The notes: generated by a model not told the origin, from the sequence alone. A stretch of 64,000 bases of DNA from Schistosoma haematobium (GCF_000699445.3 NC_067198.1:34252536-34316535); one strand, 5' to 3'. Shown: positions 32,916 to 46,126, numbered from the stretch's first letter. Program-made: numbers and translations.

Positions 32916-33551
32916 CAGGTTGAAATCATGAGTCAGTTGAAGCTAGACCACCATTGAAAACCTGGAAGCACTGGACGGCCGCTTCGTCCTGGTATGGGGC
33001 TCCTCAGCAGTGCGCATCCACGATCCCGCACCGCGCGGGGCTCGAACCCAGGGCCTACTGGCTTCGCGCGCGAGCACTTAACCACTAGACCACTGAGCCG
33101 GCATCCAACGGTGTTAATGTCTAACTTCAACCAATCCACGAAGTTGCGCCACCGTACACCATTGTCTTCGGTGAGTTGTTATCTCACAACAGACCGGTTG
33201 AACTCCACTGGTAACGGCTTCTCACTAGAACTCCAGGAGTTTTTCTTGAAGTCAGTCACTAGTGAGCAGTTGATTATTATCAGAATTGGTTTTGTGGAGA
33301 GTTTTAGAATTTTCACAGGTTGAAATCATGCCGGCTCAGTGGTCTAGTGGTTAAGTGCTCGCGCGCGAAGCCAGTAGGTCCTGGGTTCGAGCCCCTCGTG
33401 GTGCGGGATCGTGGATGCGCACTGCTGAGGAGTCCCATACCAGGACGAAACGGCCGTCCAGTGCTTCCAGGTTTTCAATGGTGGTCTAGCTTCAACTGAC
33501 TCATGATTTCAACCTGTGAAATTTCTAAAACTCTCCACAAAACCCATTCCG
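32916..33551. mobile_element. 636-bp family A foldback element with 15-bp TSD
   Basis: Minus-sense full unit (tail, hammerhead, B box, A box, head), then a second minus-sense tail start (33,285-33,330). This joins abruptly to a plus-sense A box, B box, hammerhead (33,419-33,464) and tail. ATGATAATAATTTCA is duplicated perfectly at 32,901-32,915 and 33,552-33,566. It is the best-preserved foldback in the window. Tail copies lie 400 bp apart (32,921 and 33,321). Confidence 0.9.
33419..33464 (+). ncRNA. Hammerhead ribozyme, family A, consensus copy
   Basis: Helix I GCACTG/CAGTGC perfect; core CTGAGGA; helix II GTCC/GGAC; GAAA; helix III ACGGCCGT (palindromic, minimal loop); cleavage triplet GTC at 33,456-33,458. 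It carries every base required in the hammerhead consensus. The short helix III suggests it may work best as a dimer, as known for other minimal type-I hammerheads. Confidence 0.85.
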
Positions 33552-33561
33552 ATGATAATAA

Positions 33562-33735
33562 TTTCATTGAAATCATGAACCGACCAATGTTAGGCCACCA
33601 CAGAGAACCTTGAAATACTAGACGGGACTGCCGCACACTGCCGAGGAGTTCCATATGAGGATGAAACTACCATCCAGTGCCCCCATGTTTCCAATGGCAG
33701 TCTAACATTCATCCATTCGTGATATCAATTTAAAT
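33562..33735. mobile_element. Small degenerate family A foldback
   Basis: A minus-sense tail (GAAATCATGAACCGACC), then directly a plus-sense ribozyme remnant (CACTGCCGAGGAG ... GATGAAACTACC) and tail. It abuts the right TSD of the preceding element. Confidence 0.65.
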
Positions 33736-33739
33736 TTAC

Positions 33740-34195
33740 TTAAATCACAAGATGAAGTCGTTCAGTGTCGATCATTCTTGCTTTTATTCTGATTCATCAT
33801 AAACAATGGATAAATGTACTTTTTCGGTTATATTGCACAAAGATAAATAAACAGTCAATTAATATATATTCATCATTTAAAATTATGTAATCCAAACAAT
33901 ACTCATCACGTTTATTACGTAATTATTGATAGAACACATTTTTCGTTTGAGATTTAATTTTCAAGATGGAACCAACAGTGTTATCATCAACTTTGTAACA
34001 GAACTGATATAGTTTGTTACGTCTTTATAAAACACCAATAACTGTACTTTAAAAAAAGCAACTGGAATATGTTATATCCTAGCGAAGAATAAATGAATGG
34101 TAATGGCAAGGAATTATTTATGAACTGTTATTATACATATATTCTTATTGTATGACTCTTAAGTAACTAGATTATATATATTTTTATTCCTTTTA
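33740..34195. other. No gene seen
   Basis: AT-rich spacer. Confidence 0.5.
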
Positions 34196-34199
34196 CCAG

Positions 34200-34368
34200 A
34201 AGCTTTTATTTGACCTGTTGACTACTATTAAACAATTTACTATTCTTAAGTTATCCCCAGTCTATCAGCTACAGTATCTCACACTCACAGCCGCTTTTGG
34301 CCAGATCTTGTATAATTATATTCTGTTTTATGGCATAATGCGATGTGATTCGCTTGCATATAAACCAA
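34200..34368 (+). repeat. Older repeat interrupted by the RTE LINE (left part)
   Basis: Matches 48,480-48,640 (ACTATTA, CTCTCAC..TCACAGCC and TGTATAAA-type blocks). It continues after the RTE at 37,588. Its last 15 bases (34,354-34,368) are the left TSD of the RTE. Confidence 0.6.
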
Positions 34369-34377
34369 CTTACTTAC

Positions 34378-36433
<2,056 letters not shown>

Positions 36434-36585
36434 TAGATCTTGTAAGGCTTGGAACCTGTTGTTGAGAGCTATCTTGAATTCATTGAGTTTTTCAGTATCT
36501 CGAAGGAAGGCTGTATTGAACCTTTGTATTGCTGTTTATCCAGTTGTCCAGTTCTTCTTTAGCTTCACTTTTAAATTGGCCACAA

Positions 36586-37401
36586 CTAGGTGCTGTGGTG
36601 ATCTGAAGCTATGTCAGCTCCTCTCCTACTTCTCACATCTTCAATTGTCCTTCGGAATTTTTTGTTGGTGCAAATTTGATCTATTTGGTTCTCTGTGATG
36701 TGGTCCGGTGAGATCCATGTAGCCTTGTGTAAACGCTTGTGTGGAAATATTGTGCCTCCTATGACCAATTTGTTGAATGCACACAGATTTGCAAATCTTT
36801 CTCCATTTTCGTTTCTCTCTCCCAGTCCATGTCGTCCCATAATATCTTCATATCCGGTGTTGTCTATTCCGACTTTGGCATTTAGATCTCCCATCAGAAT
36901 AGTTAGGTCCTTTCTGGGGCATTTCTCAATGACTGACTGCAGCCGCTCGTAGAACTGATCTTTAATTTCGTCGTTGCTATCTTTGGTGGGTGCATAACAT
37001 TGGATAATATTCATTGTGATCCCCTCATTCTTTGTTTTGAATGATGCTTTGATGATTCTGGATCCGTGAGATTCCCATCCTACAAGTGCATTTCGTGCTA
37101 CTTTGGACAGCATTAGATCATTTCCTAGAGTGTGTGGAGCATTTTCCTCTTCGTGACAGGAGTATAGCAGCATCTCCCCCGTAGCTAGCCTTTGTTGTAC
37201 AGCTTGGGTCTAATGGGTTTCTCTGATTCTCACTACTGCCAAGTTGTATCTCCTCATTTCCGTTGCTATTCGACTGGTCTTCCCGGTCTCCCACATTGTT
37301 CGATCGTTCCATGTACCTATAAAAATTGTTGCTCTGGTTGTTAGAAGGGGCATCGGACTCGTGGCTTCCGAATGAACTCGGCTTTCACCATGAAGCGTCA
37401 T
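36586..37401 (-). pseudogene. RTE endonuclease domain (AP-endonuclease-like), interrupted
   Basis: Endonuclease of the exonuclease-endonuclease-phosphatase fold that nicks target DNA. Pieces in order: GTWNDRTMWETGK (TWN motif), IRETH then a TAG stop at 37,210-37,212 where RTE proteins have Trp, YAPTKDSNDEIKDQFYERLQ, ILMGDLNAKVG (catalytic GDLN), and SDHH at the end. A 5-nt insertion after DHH (about 36,589-36,593) shifts the frame, and a TAA follows in the restored frame (about 36,537). All three lesions also occur in the plus-strand copy. Confidence 0.85.
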
Positions 37402-37587
37402 AATTCTTCTAAATGAAGACCTTCTAACTCCCAGGGCAGAGTTAAAATGGTTTGGATTATTTTTTCTGGTAAGCGTTTTTTTAGCGAGTTAGTTTTCTAC
37501 GGGATGGGGACGCTAACCCCATGCCCAACCCTCCTCCTTTACCCGGGCTTGGGACCGGCAGTAACCCTTTAAGAGCTACAGGCGGAG

Positions 37588-38560
37588 TTGCATATAAACC
37601 AAGCATGTCTGAAATACATGATTCATACAATGGAAGCTGAGACCGTATTCTGAACTCTAAAGGGTAGGAGAAAGCAAGCAAAAGCAACAAGAATTCAGAG
37701 TTAACTTTACTCGTTAGTTATATAATATACCTTTGTGGGCCAGGGTAATTTTACATTGGTTTTCAGGAGAACCAGACAACATCCAGACTTTCATGTGACA
37801 ACCCAAACAGTACAGCTCAACCCCGTTTAGCAGGAGAACCGGACACCGTATAGGCTTTAATGCTACAATCTGAATAGTACAGCTCAATCCTGTAGCGCAA
37901 CTACATAGGTACTAAGTACCCTGTTGGATCATTCATTTACACATTCACGTCATATGTATAGTTATTTTGATCAATAATAGCGTGAATCAATTATGCACAG
38001 CACGAACAGGCCAAAGTTGACCTATTCCGCTTACACGACAGTCAAACTCGTTAATGTTAGCAATGGTGACATGCCTTACAATGTCCCAATGACAATGGCC
38101 CTTGAGAACACTGAAAAGCAACCACCAATATGAATGAAATCGGTTAACCAGAAAACCAATTTTTTGCATGAACAGTCATCAAAACTTGCTAAAGCAATGC
38201 CGAACCATCCACAATACCAATGGTGAACCTCCAGCCTCATATGAGACCTTCAGCTCTACATGGCCATATAGCTTATACTGCATACAACACAAATGTAGGG
38301 TAGTAAGCGAAATAGCCCATCCTGAAGCGTTAGGGCTTAAATAACGCTTAAAACCCGCTGTCTGATGCCGGAATATCATAACTAGACCACCAAGATCATT
38401 TTTATCGCATTTGCGAAATTTTCATTTTTCCGACTATTCAGACCCTGAGTTAGGGGTAATATCCTTTAGACTACTCGTACTGGTTAACAAACATTGATTT
38501 GGCACAGTGCCAAGATTATATGAGTCAATGTTCTAGTTAGTAATTCCGTCAGATGATATT
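37588..38560. repeat. Right part of interrupted repeat, with 67-bp tandem
   Basis: It begins with the right RTE TSD and GCATGTCTGAAATACATGATTC, matching 48,630-48,660. Two imperfect 67-bp direct repeats (CAGGAGAACC... starting at 37,764 and 37,831) follow. Near 38,465-38,545 the block CTACTCGTACTGGTTAACAA / GGCACAGTGCCAAGATTATA matches 48,690-48,790. The middle part is absent from the 48-kb copy. Nature unknown. Confidence 0.5.
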
Positions 38561-38599
38561 TAACAGGGTTTAGGACAGAGACAATTTCTATAAGCAACA

Positions 38600-40530
38600 A
38601 AACAAATTATTTCACATAAATTTATTTAAATTCTGATTAAATTCTCTTAGTTATTAGCTTTTTGAAGCATATTCTATTTATCATGTATAATTCATATAAA
38701 TCAGGCATTTGTTTAAATAACAATCGACATTAATATTACCAACAAAAACACAAATAACTAAGAGTTTTAGCATATTACAAATGTAATCTGAGTTGTTACA
38801 AATTGACTTTTGTTATTATTATCCATCGAAACAAAATAGATTAATTTCCGTTTCGTGTTTTTATATAATTCTATGACAATTAAACAGTTATTATTATTGT
38901 TATTATCATTGATATACAATACAATGTAGAACTCATAACTAGAAGTATTTAGTTATATATGGAATAAGCACACTTCATTGACAGATAATTTTAAGAAAAT
39001 GTCACACACATATACGATCATCACCTTTGTTGCTAATACTGAGATAAGTTAAAATCTGGTACCGAGAGTTACTTGGTACGAAGTATAAGTTCATAATCAC
39101 AATGATATGCGATCATTTTCAATCTTTTACTTATAGTTTTGTTTCCTTCTTAGTCCTGAGTTGTTTATAATAGTCCAGTAAATTAACCTTCTATTCATCT
39201 AAGTGTTTTAAATAAGTGTTATAACTTGTAGCCTTGTTCCCTATTAATATATAACGTAATGATACTGCCAATTAAAAAACAGTGAATTATCAACCGAACC
39301 AATGACGCATAAAACCCGTACGAGCAGTTTAAATCCCTATCGCTTCTTCGCTCTGCCTAGTCCTGCCTGCCAGAAACACCAATCTTAGCCTCTGCAATAT
39401 GAATCATCTAATTCAAACACACTGTGTTTATATACAAACCAAACAGACCACATCGTACCATAAAATAGAAAACAACATTTATACAAGATTTAACCAAAAG
39501 TGGTTGTGAATGTGGGAGACTGTAATTGATAGATTGAGCATAACTCAAGAACGGTAAGTTGAATAATAGTATATGGGACAAAATATACCTTAGAATAAGA
39601 GAAACACGAATATACATTGTTTAGCTACTTTACAACTATATAATAAAAATACATGTACCGTATCGGTCCATAAATAGTTCTCAAAAGTTACCATTCATAA
39701 TCTTCGTCGGGATATAACAATAATACAATTCACTGATGATAAATCACTAGCATTGAAATGTAGTAATTGATTTATATCTTCCTGAGGATCATCAAAGATT
39801 ATACGACTACATGACTGTTTAAACATTTGATAGAATGTTAATTTCTACACACTATGTTGGCGAATGAGGTCATGATATCACTGTGAAACTTTTCATTTTA
39901 TTAGTTTTCTATGTTTATTGAAATTTTAACGATTTCTATAATTTTATCCATTTTCGGTATTGAATTCAAAGTTATTTGTTGTTAAATCTAACATGCTTCT
40001 TTTGAAGTTCATACAAACTTTTAAATTTATCCACCGTATTCCATCAAATTTACCACATGATTTAACAGCTCATCTTTTGCATTTTGCTGAATTTATCGGA
40101 ATCCCTGTTTATAAACTTGACCTTTGCATTCAAAAGAAGTTTGTACAATTATGCTTACTACCTTGGCCATCGGTATTCAATATAATTCTTCAACTACGTA
40201 TACAGTTCTTATTGATAACCGTCACTAGATAATGGTGCATTGATTAGAAGGCGAATACGAAGTGTTGATTAAGTACAGATCACCAAAATTACAGGTACGC
40301 TAAACAAGCATGAAAGAACAGTGCCGAAAAGCAAGCGGGTGAGTGAGTGTGTGAGTCGAGTGAGCGAGTGAGCGAACAGGTCTAAAATGTACATATACAT
40401 ACATAGTGAAATGAGTGAATCATCGAATTAATTAAGCGACTACCAATAAGATTAGTAGAGTAAATATATACGTAAGCAGTAAGCAATGCTCAAGCATACA
40501 TATTCATACAAGTGCAGCAATAATAAAGGT
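38600..40530. other. No gene seen; GAGT-type simple repeat
   Basis: Nearly 2 kb of AT-rich sequence with a (GAGT/GAGC)n-like patch at 40,337-40,376. The 90-codon open frame at 39,960-40,232 (+) has no recognisable motif. Confidence 0.5.
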
Positions 40531-40539
40531 ATTATTATT

Positions 40540-40625
40540 ATTATCTGCTTTATTCAATATTATATTTTTGGTACAATATAGAATTCTCAGCGTAAAGTAT
40601 TTCAACAAGTTTCCGTTTCTTTCTT
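40540..40625 (-). repeat. CR1-type LINE 3' end fragment
   Basis: Minus strand: GAAACTTGTTGAAATA, GAGAATTCTATATTGTACC and AATATTGAATAAAGCAGATA, then AAT repeats. This is the same 3' UTR end as the element at 1.07-2.19 kb, which supports this as the family's true 3' terminus. Confidence 0.7.
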
Positions 40626-40639
40626 CTTGGTCCGTCCTG

Positions 40640-41255
40640 GCGATAAATATCGAGTGATCGCCAGCTGCATGTTAGTAGTTCAGTAAATAAACATCTGAAT
40701 AATGTGCATTCTTTTCGTTGTATATTACCAGCAACCACATTGTCTCTTATTGAGTTTTTTTAACTTTGACAACGAAAGGTTGTACACTTTTCAGAAACGC
40801 AGCAGAATACATCATGCGATTAATAAACATAATGATATATTAAAACAAACAAAAATAGATAACTTGTTGAAATATCTACATGGCAGGAACAGGTAGCCCA
40901 GATGCTCAAGAAGGCCGCCCTAATGTATATATAGATAAGTTCTTATTGTACGAATGACTCTATCCGTTAAATAAGTTAACAAACGAGCTTAACCAAATTA
41001 TCTGTGAACAAAATCAGTTGCACGTGAGCTATTATAAGCTTAACTTTGATTAAACCTTTTCTTTCAAAAAATATTTAGATAATTTTCTACTTTCTTTCAT
41101 TTTTGTATTTTTACATAATCTCTTATTTCTTACATAGCTACTTATTAGTTTAGAGCCATAATGAAAAACTAATTGAAAAGATGTTGTTCCATGATGTTCG
41201 TTCTTTTTACCAAACTTTAATTTTCTTACACAATGTAATTGAAACAAGATTTCGA
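40640..41255. other. No gene seen
   Basis: AT-rich spacer. Confidence 0.5.
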
Positions 41256-41261
41256 TAGACC

Positions 41262-41486
41262 AATTAAAAGACGGAGTTGATCTGAGAAATATGATGTATT
41301 TGCGCTATATATTTCAAACAATCTGGTCACACAACATACTTGTTATGGCATTTTTATATGAAAATTAAATAAAAGTGTAAGTAAAAGAAATGCCCTGACA
41401 AGTATGTGTAACCAGATTGTTCAAAATGTATAATGCAAATACATCACATTTTCCAGATCAACTTCGTCTTTTAATTGCTCTATCAA
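41262..41486. mobile_element. Foldback (MITE-like) element D
   Basis: A near-perfect hairpin. Arms of about 100 bp (41,262-41,365 and 41,385-41,486) share CAATTAAAAGACG, GTTGATCTG, ATGATGTATTTG and CAATCTGGT.ACAC in inverted order, with a loop of about 20 nt. One arm alone recurs at 12.1 kb. No coding capacity. Confidence 0.7.
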
Positions 41487-41504
41487 AATTTATAAAAGGG
41501 ACTG

Positions 41505-41960
41505 GTAATGTCGGTTATTATGTTAAGCCCATATACCTTATTCTAGCTTACGGACAGCCCATTTTATTCATTCTACTTGAGTCACATTCTGACCTTGTTA
41601 TTTATTCGCTTATCAATTTTGACTGTTTTTATGTGAGCGCGTAGGCGTGTGTATATTTCTTATCCCATTACTCATCACATGTCTGTAACTTACATCTGTG
41701 TAACTATAATTATTGATTAACGCTTAGTTAAATGGGTGTTGGTTTACCAGCCATCTCCACTCTGTGTCGTTTCTCTTTTCTCTATTCCATCCGCTTTATA
41801 TACGAAATATATGTATACACGAGTCCATTCTCTTTATTGGATTTATTCAATTCCCTTATTGACTAACGCCATTTAAGTCGATGATTATATACGAGCATAG
41901 GTGATAACAAACTTTCATACGATCTAATTGGAGTCGGATCTCGGGCCACTAAAGTGGAGA
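41505..41960 (+). repeat. LTR-like repeat J, copy 4
   Basis: TAATGTCGGTTATTATGTTA start, CTTATTCTAGCTTACGGACA, TGACTGTTTTTATG, ATTCAATTCCCTTATTGAC, ending CGGATCTCGGGCCACTAA. All four J copies point the same way. A possible fifth scrap lies at 42,555-42,600. Confidence 0.55.
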
Positions 41961-41964
41961 GCCC

Positions 41965-43205
41965 TTTTGACAACATCATACGATCTAAATGAGGACAAAA
42001 TAAAGGGCCCCACAAGAGACTAATTGATTTAAAACAAAATTCAAGGTTAAATAGCTGATAAAAAAATTCAATAACAATCATTGTGTACATTATACGTGAA
42101 AAAATTAGATTTGAAATAATCTTAACAATTAAAATTTAAATCAATCCAATGTTTCGTTCATTTAACTTGCTTGGACTTCTTCAGGGTAATAATCATTGTG
42201 TAGTTTTCATATTTCAAGTAAAATAAATCACATTCAGGTAAACAATAAAGAATAAGTTGATATGGATGAAATGATTATTTGAAACTTGATTTATCTAATT
42301 TTTTGTTGCTTACTGAAACATGATTAATATCTAATAACAACTATCCTACAATCAATTTCGATTCTGATTAATTCTCGTTAACTTACTTAACAGACGATGT
42401 TATCGAAATAGTAACAATTCACATATTTCTTTGAACCGTTATGATCACTAGATCACATGATAGACTATAGCTTAGACGCTGAACGCTTAAATGTCACTCG
42501 ACGATTCATCCTCTTCCCCATAATTTATAAATATGTACTCAAATTATATTATTAGCTTTTGCTTTATCTTGCTTCGCCTTTATTCGATTTGACTATAAAT
42601 TCACCTATGTATTTGCTTGCACATACACATTTCGCCTCTTTACTTCAAATACGCTTGATGCTCTTATGGCTTTGTGATCTGCGTTATCTGTAAATAAACT
42701 GTAGTTGCCACTTCTAAATGCCTTCTGATTTCAAACATCGTTGAGATTTATACTATAACCATTATCAAGGTGGTTAATTAACGAAGCAAAGCCATTACAG
42801 TTTTCTTGTTCGGATAATTTATTCTAATATTGTTTAGTGAATGAAAATAATATGAACGTCATTATTATTGATTTGTAAATGATTTCAACCAAAATGGTTG
42901 TTTTCCCCTCACTTGAGTTTAGTAATATTAACTATTCGTAAAACATGAATCAGTTGGTACATGTTTATGCCTTAAACTTTTCAAGTTTCAACTTCACTTT
43001 TACAAAAATAATTTCTTATTGAACAAGAAATATTTTAATCCATTTAGTCCTTTAGGTATGGTACTTTTAAAGGTGAATGACTATTTCTAGGTGTAAATCA
43101 TTGGTCTTTGTTAAGGATTCTCACTATCGTTAAATCCATAATAGTTAGTATTCATTTAATAAAATTTCTTTTGGAATAACTAAACATTTAGAATAGTTCA
43201 GCACA
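41965..43205. other. No gene; possible ribozyme-like motif
   Basis: AT-rich spacer apart from a hammerhead-like core on the minus strand at 42,147-42,199 (CTGAAGA ... GAACGAAAC with CAATG/CATTG flanks). A usable GTH cleavage site is not evident. Confidence 0.35.
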
Positions 43206-43212
43206 AAAAAAT

Positions 43213-43405
43213 CATTGCCTTAATTCACAAACATTCTAAGTAGCTATGTGGATAATACGATGGCGTTTTAAACGAATGGTACTGGGCTCGAGTTCGAGAG
43301 TGGAAATCACCTCTGAGATGCAAGTATATCCAGTTGGTGAGTCCGAAATAAAACGGAATGCGCGTCCTGAATTCCACTACTAACCACCATCCATATTTGC
43401 TTATA
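43213..43405. mobile_element. Smα-type copy with inverted head scrap
   Basis: A short minus-sense head piece (ATTGCCTTAATTCACAAACA) is followed by a plus-sense A box, B box and hammerhead (about 43,325-43,375) and tail. The ribozyme core is mutated (CTGACGA reads TTGGTGA). Confidence 0.75.
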
Positions 43406-43810
43406 ATTCATTTATTATATTAAACTAATTGAAATGAATAAAAGTTACATTTCTTAATAAAAACAGAAGAAAAATGCAAAATCCCATGTGATAATAATCC
43501 CGATATATAAAATCAAAGAATAAATAGCAATCTATACTTCAAATTTGTGACACACAGGACGGTAATGTAATGCCTAAATGTATTGCTTTCTACTATCTAT
43601 TCAAACTTAACCATTTTTAATCATCTAAGCTAATGTTTACTCAGCTTCATTTAGAAACATTTATCTAGTGTGAATCAAATAATTACTAGAATAGAAATAA
43701 CTTGCCTAAATCAAACTTTTGATTGGCGAATTTAAGAGTACTTGAACAGTTAAAGTGGTTAGAAAGCATTTTGCTGAAGTTTCAAATGGTTACTTTAAGT
43801 ACATCATTGT

Positions 43811-44121
43811 TCGAGGGAACATTTAGGTAAAACTATAATTTATGGACGAACCAATCAGATTTAGGATATCAGGTGTTGGATTTTGGTGCAAAATGCATTC
43901 ATCCATTTGACTAAATAGCGTTTTGGCATTATAACTGATATCTTTTCGTGATGAAAACCTTAAATCTAATTCCTAACCCCAACCATCAACTGGAAATCAT
44001 AGTCTGTATTCTGCACACTGGTTTATAACCGTCATTTCACACTTGCAAGTAGATGGACATTCTCAGGGTCACTTTAGAGTCACTCGAAGATCATCCATAA
44101 ATTGAAATCTTTTAATGTCAT
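43811..44121. mobile_element. Merlin-related MITE, non-autonomous
   Basis: Inverted ends share (T/A)CTATAATTTATGGA with the Merlin copy at 7.88-8.95 kb (left about 43,830-43,855; right about 44,088-44,112). The interior of about 200 bp is non-coding. It is probably an internally deleted derivative. Confidence 0.6.
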
Positions 44122-44124
44122 GTA

Positions 44125-44680
44125 ACCATAAATATTTGAACATCGAATATAAAATACTAATTATCATTGTCCGTATGAGTTTGTAATAGTTGATTAGAAG
44201 AAATATTCACTTTTATATTACTGCTGTATATTGAACTAAATGTTAATAGCTTCTAGGTTGTTTACAGTTATCTGGTAACTGAAAGTGTCATTCTTGTTTT
44301 AACCTTCTTCTTCTTCTAAGGAAAATCCTTTGTTGAAAATAAGTAGTCTTATTCAAGCGAACACAATATATGTACAGTTGTATTACAGTTACATGTTATT
44401 AAAAATATAATGAAACGTCAGATTACTTGAAAGAACAATAAACGTTATCACTAATATATTTTGTAATGCTATAAAATGTTATACACTTCAATACGCGAAG
44501 CTTTACATATCTACGTATCTAACATCCTTTATGCTTTTATTGAATCATGTTTCTTTCTCAAAGTATATAAATCCCAAAAAAAGTAATAACAGTCCTAGCA
44601 TTTTATAATCATCTAGAAATAAGTGTAAATTAACAAGTGACTGTGAGACAATACATAACAGTAATATGCTCGATACTAAT
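44125..44680. other. No gene seen
   Basis: AT-rich spacer with a TTCTTCTTCTTC patch near 44,307-44,320. Confidence 0.5.
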
Positions 44681-44681
44681 T

Positions 44682-44876
44682 TGTTTCAATGATTGAGATC
44701 ATGAGTCAATTAAAGCTAGATCACCATGGAAAACCTGGAAGTACTGGACGGCCGTTTCATCCCATTGTGAAACTCTTCAGCAGTGCTCATCCACGATCAC
44801 GCCTCGCGAAATTCAAGCCCACGAGCTATCGATCTCGCGCGTGAGCACTTAACCATTAGAGCACTGAGCCGACATC
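44682..44876 (-). mobile_element. Family A hammerhead SINE, head missing
   Basis: Minus strand: A box, B box, hammerhead (about 44,739-44,785) and tail. The core reads CTGAAGA, GAAA, GTC, all allowed. Helix II is reduced to wobble pairs. Truncated at the GATGTCGGCTCAGTG end. Confidence 0.8.
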
Positions 44877-45100
44877 TTCTGTATCTTATTATCCTTGAAT
44901 AGATTCTATTGAAACCAGAATAAAACAAGCTTACAGTGTTTCAGTGTATACAATTACATTTTTCATCAAATCCAATTAATCAATACAAATTATCTTGTTA
45001 AGTGAAACCCCATTTTTTGTTTTCTATTCTGATTTTTAAAAAATGACGTATACTTATGTATTCACAAAACGTTTCCTATTTTCCTTTAAATCTACTATAG

Positions 45101-45367
45101 ATCACCAACGTAGATGACCTATGTCGAAATGATTGGAGGCCTATTCGAGTTAGATGTGAATGGTGTGACAAACTAGCTAACGTCGAATTCACACCATGTG
45201 GTCAGCACCTTACGTGGACTACCCCATTGACATATCAAGGTACCATAGATGCTTTGAAGACTGTACAACACAGAGGACGTTATTACAGAAATATATTAGT
45301 TAAAGTAGATACAAGCGAAAGTAAGACCACTGCCGCATGGGCCAGTCCATGGCATACGACTAAATAA
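45101..45367 (+). CDS. Candidate terminal coding exon, 88 codons
   Basis: A pyrimidine-rich tract and TCTACTATAG acceptor precede an open frame of 88 codons that ends TGGCATACGACTAAATAA. The translated piece starts ITNVDDLCRNDWRPIRVRCE and ends KTTAAWASPWHTTK. It is richer in G+C and far less repetitive than its surroundings. It contains CEWCD and, ten residues on, CGQH, a partial C-x2-C...C-x2-H pattern that might be half of a zinc-binding fold, but the set of ligands is incomplete. I do not recognise the protein. If real, the upstream exons lie left of this window or in unrecognised short exons, which fits long schistosome introns. It might instead be part of an undescribed mobile element. 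Confidence 0.4.
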   Translation: MTNVDDLCRNDWRPIRVRCEWCDKLANVEFTPCGQHLTWTTPLTYQGTIDALKTVQHRGRYYRNILVKVDTSESKTTAAWASPWHTTK

Positions 45368-45652
45368 TGCGCGTTGTTTGTCCTTGACCTTGACTAGGAT
45401 CGATGATTCGTTCGGTATTCAATGACCCATCTGCCGGATGCTTTGGCTAGGGCTTAGTGACATTTCACTGGCCCTAAACTACTTAACATGAATGATGAAA
45501 ACAGGGCTTTATAAAAAGATAAATGTTTTCTTTTCCTGCTTTTGTTTTCTTCAAAACTACTGGTTTACGTGTTTTTCTTTTGTTTAGTGATGTTTGTATT
45601 AAAAAAATCTTTGCAAAGAACACATCGACCACTATTATTACACCACAATAGT

Positions 45653-45864
45653 TATGGTGCGCGCTACTTATATTGACATAAGTAGTATATAACGCGAGTC
45701 AGGAATGTAATATCTGACAGCAGAAGATTGAGAAGATCAATAAAAGAAGAACAGAAATAGAAAGCAATTAGTATAGAAATGCAAGAACAATGAAGTCCGA
45801 GACAATTATTGAACATTATGCAAATTGTGTATTATAGTATGGTTTTTCTATTTTATCAAGTACC

Positions 45865-45880
<16 letters not shown>
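45653..45880 (+). repeat. LTR-like repeat G, copy 2 (partial)
   Basis: GGTGCGCGCTACTTATATTG, CATAAGTAGTATATAACGCG, GAAGATTGAGAAGA and GAACAATGAAGTCCGAGA blocks. The 3' part is replaced by (TA)n at 45,870-45,910. Confidence 0.55.
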
Positions 45881-45914
<34 letters not shown>

Positions 45915-46086
45915 ATCATTTGATTACTATTACAATTCAGATAACCACAAATATAGTTAACTCGAACTATGCGATACAATGGTGTCCGTTATTTATTGCA
46001 TAAGTATTATCATTAGTATTAAAAATATGACAGAATTATTGATGAGAAATTAAATGATTTTAACGACAGGGTAAAACACATGCACA

Positions 46087-46089
<3 letters not shown>

Positions 46090-46125
<36 letters not shown>

Positions 46126-46126
46126 G
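46090..46126. repeat. (TC)n(TA)n microsatellite
   Basis: A compound dinucleotide run. Confidence 0.85.

Noticed and set aside
43811..44121. Reading the 43.8-kb repeat as a solo LTR
   Set aside because: Its ends are inverted copies of each other and match the Merlin termini, which fits a DNA-transposon derivative better.
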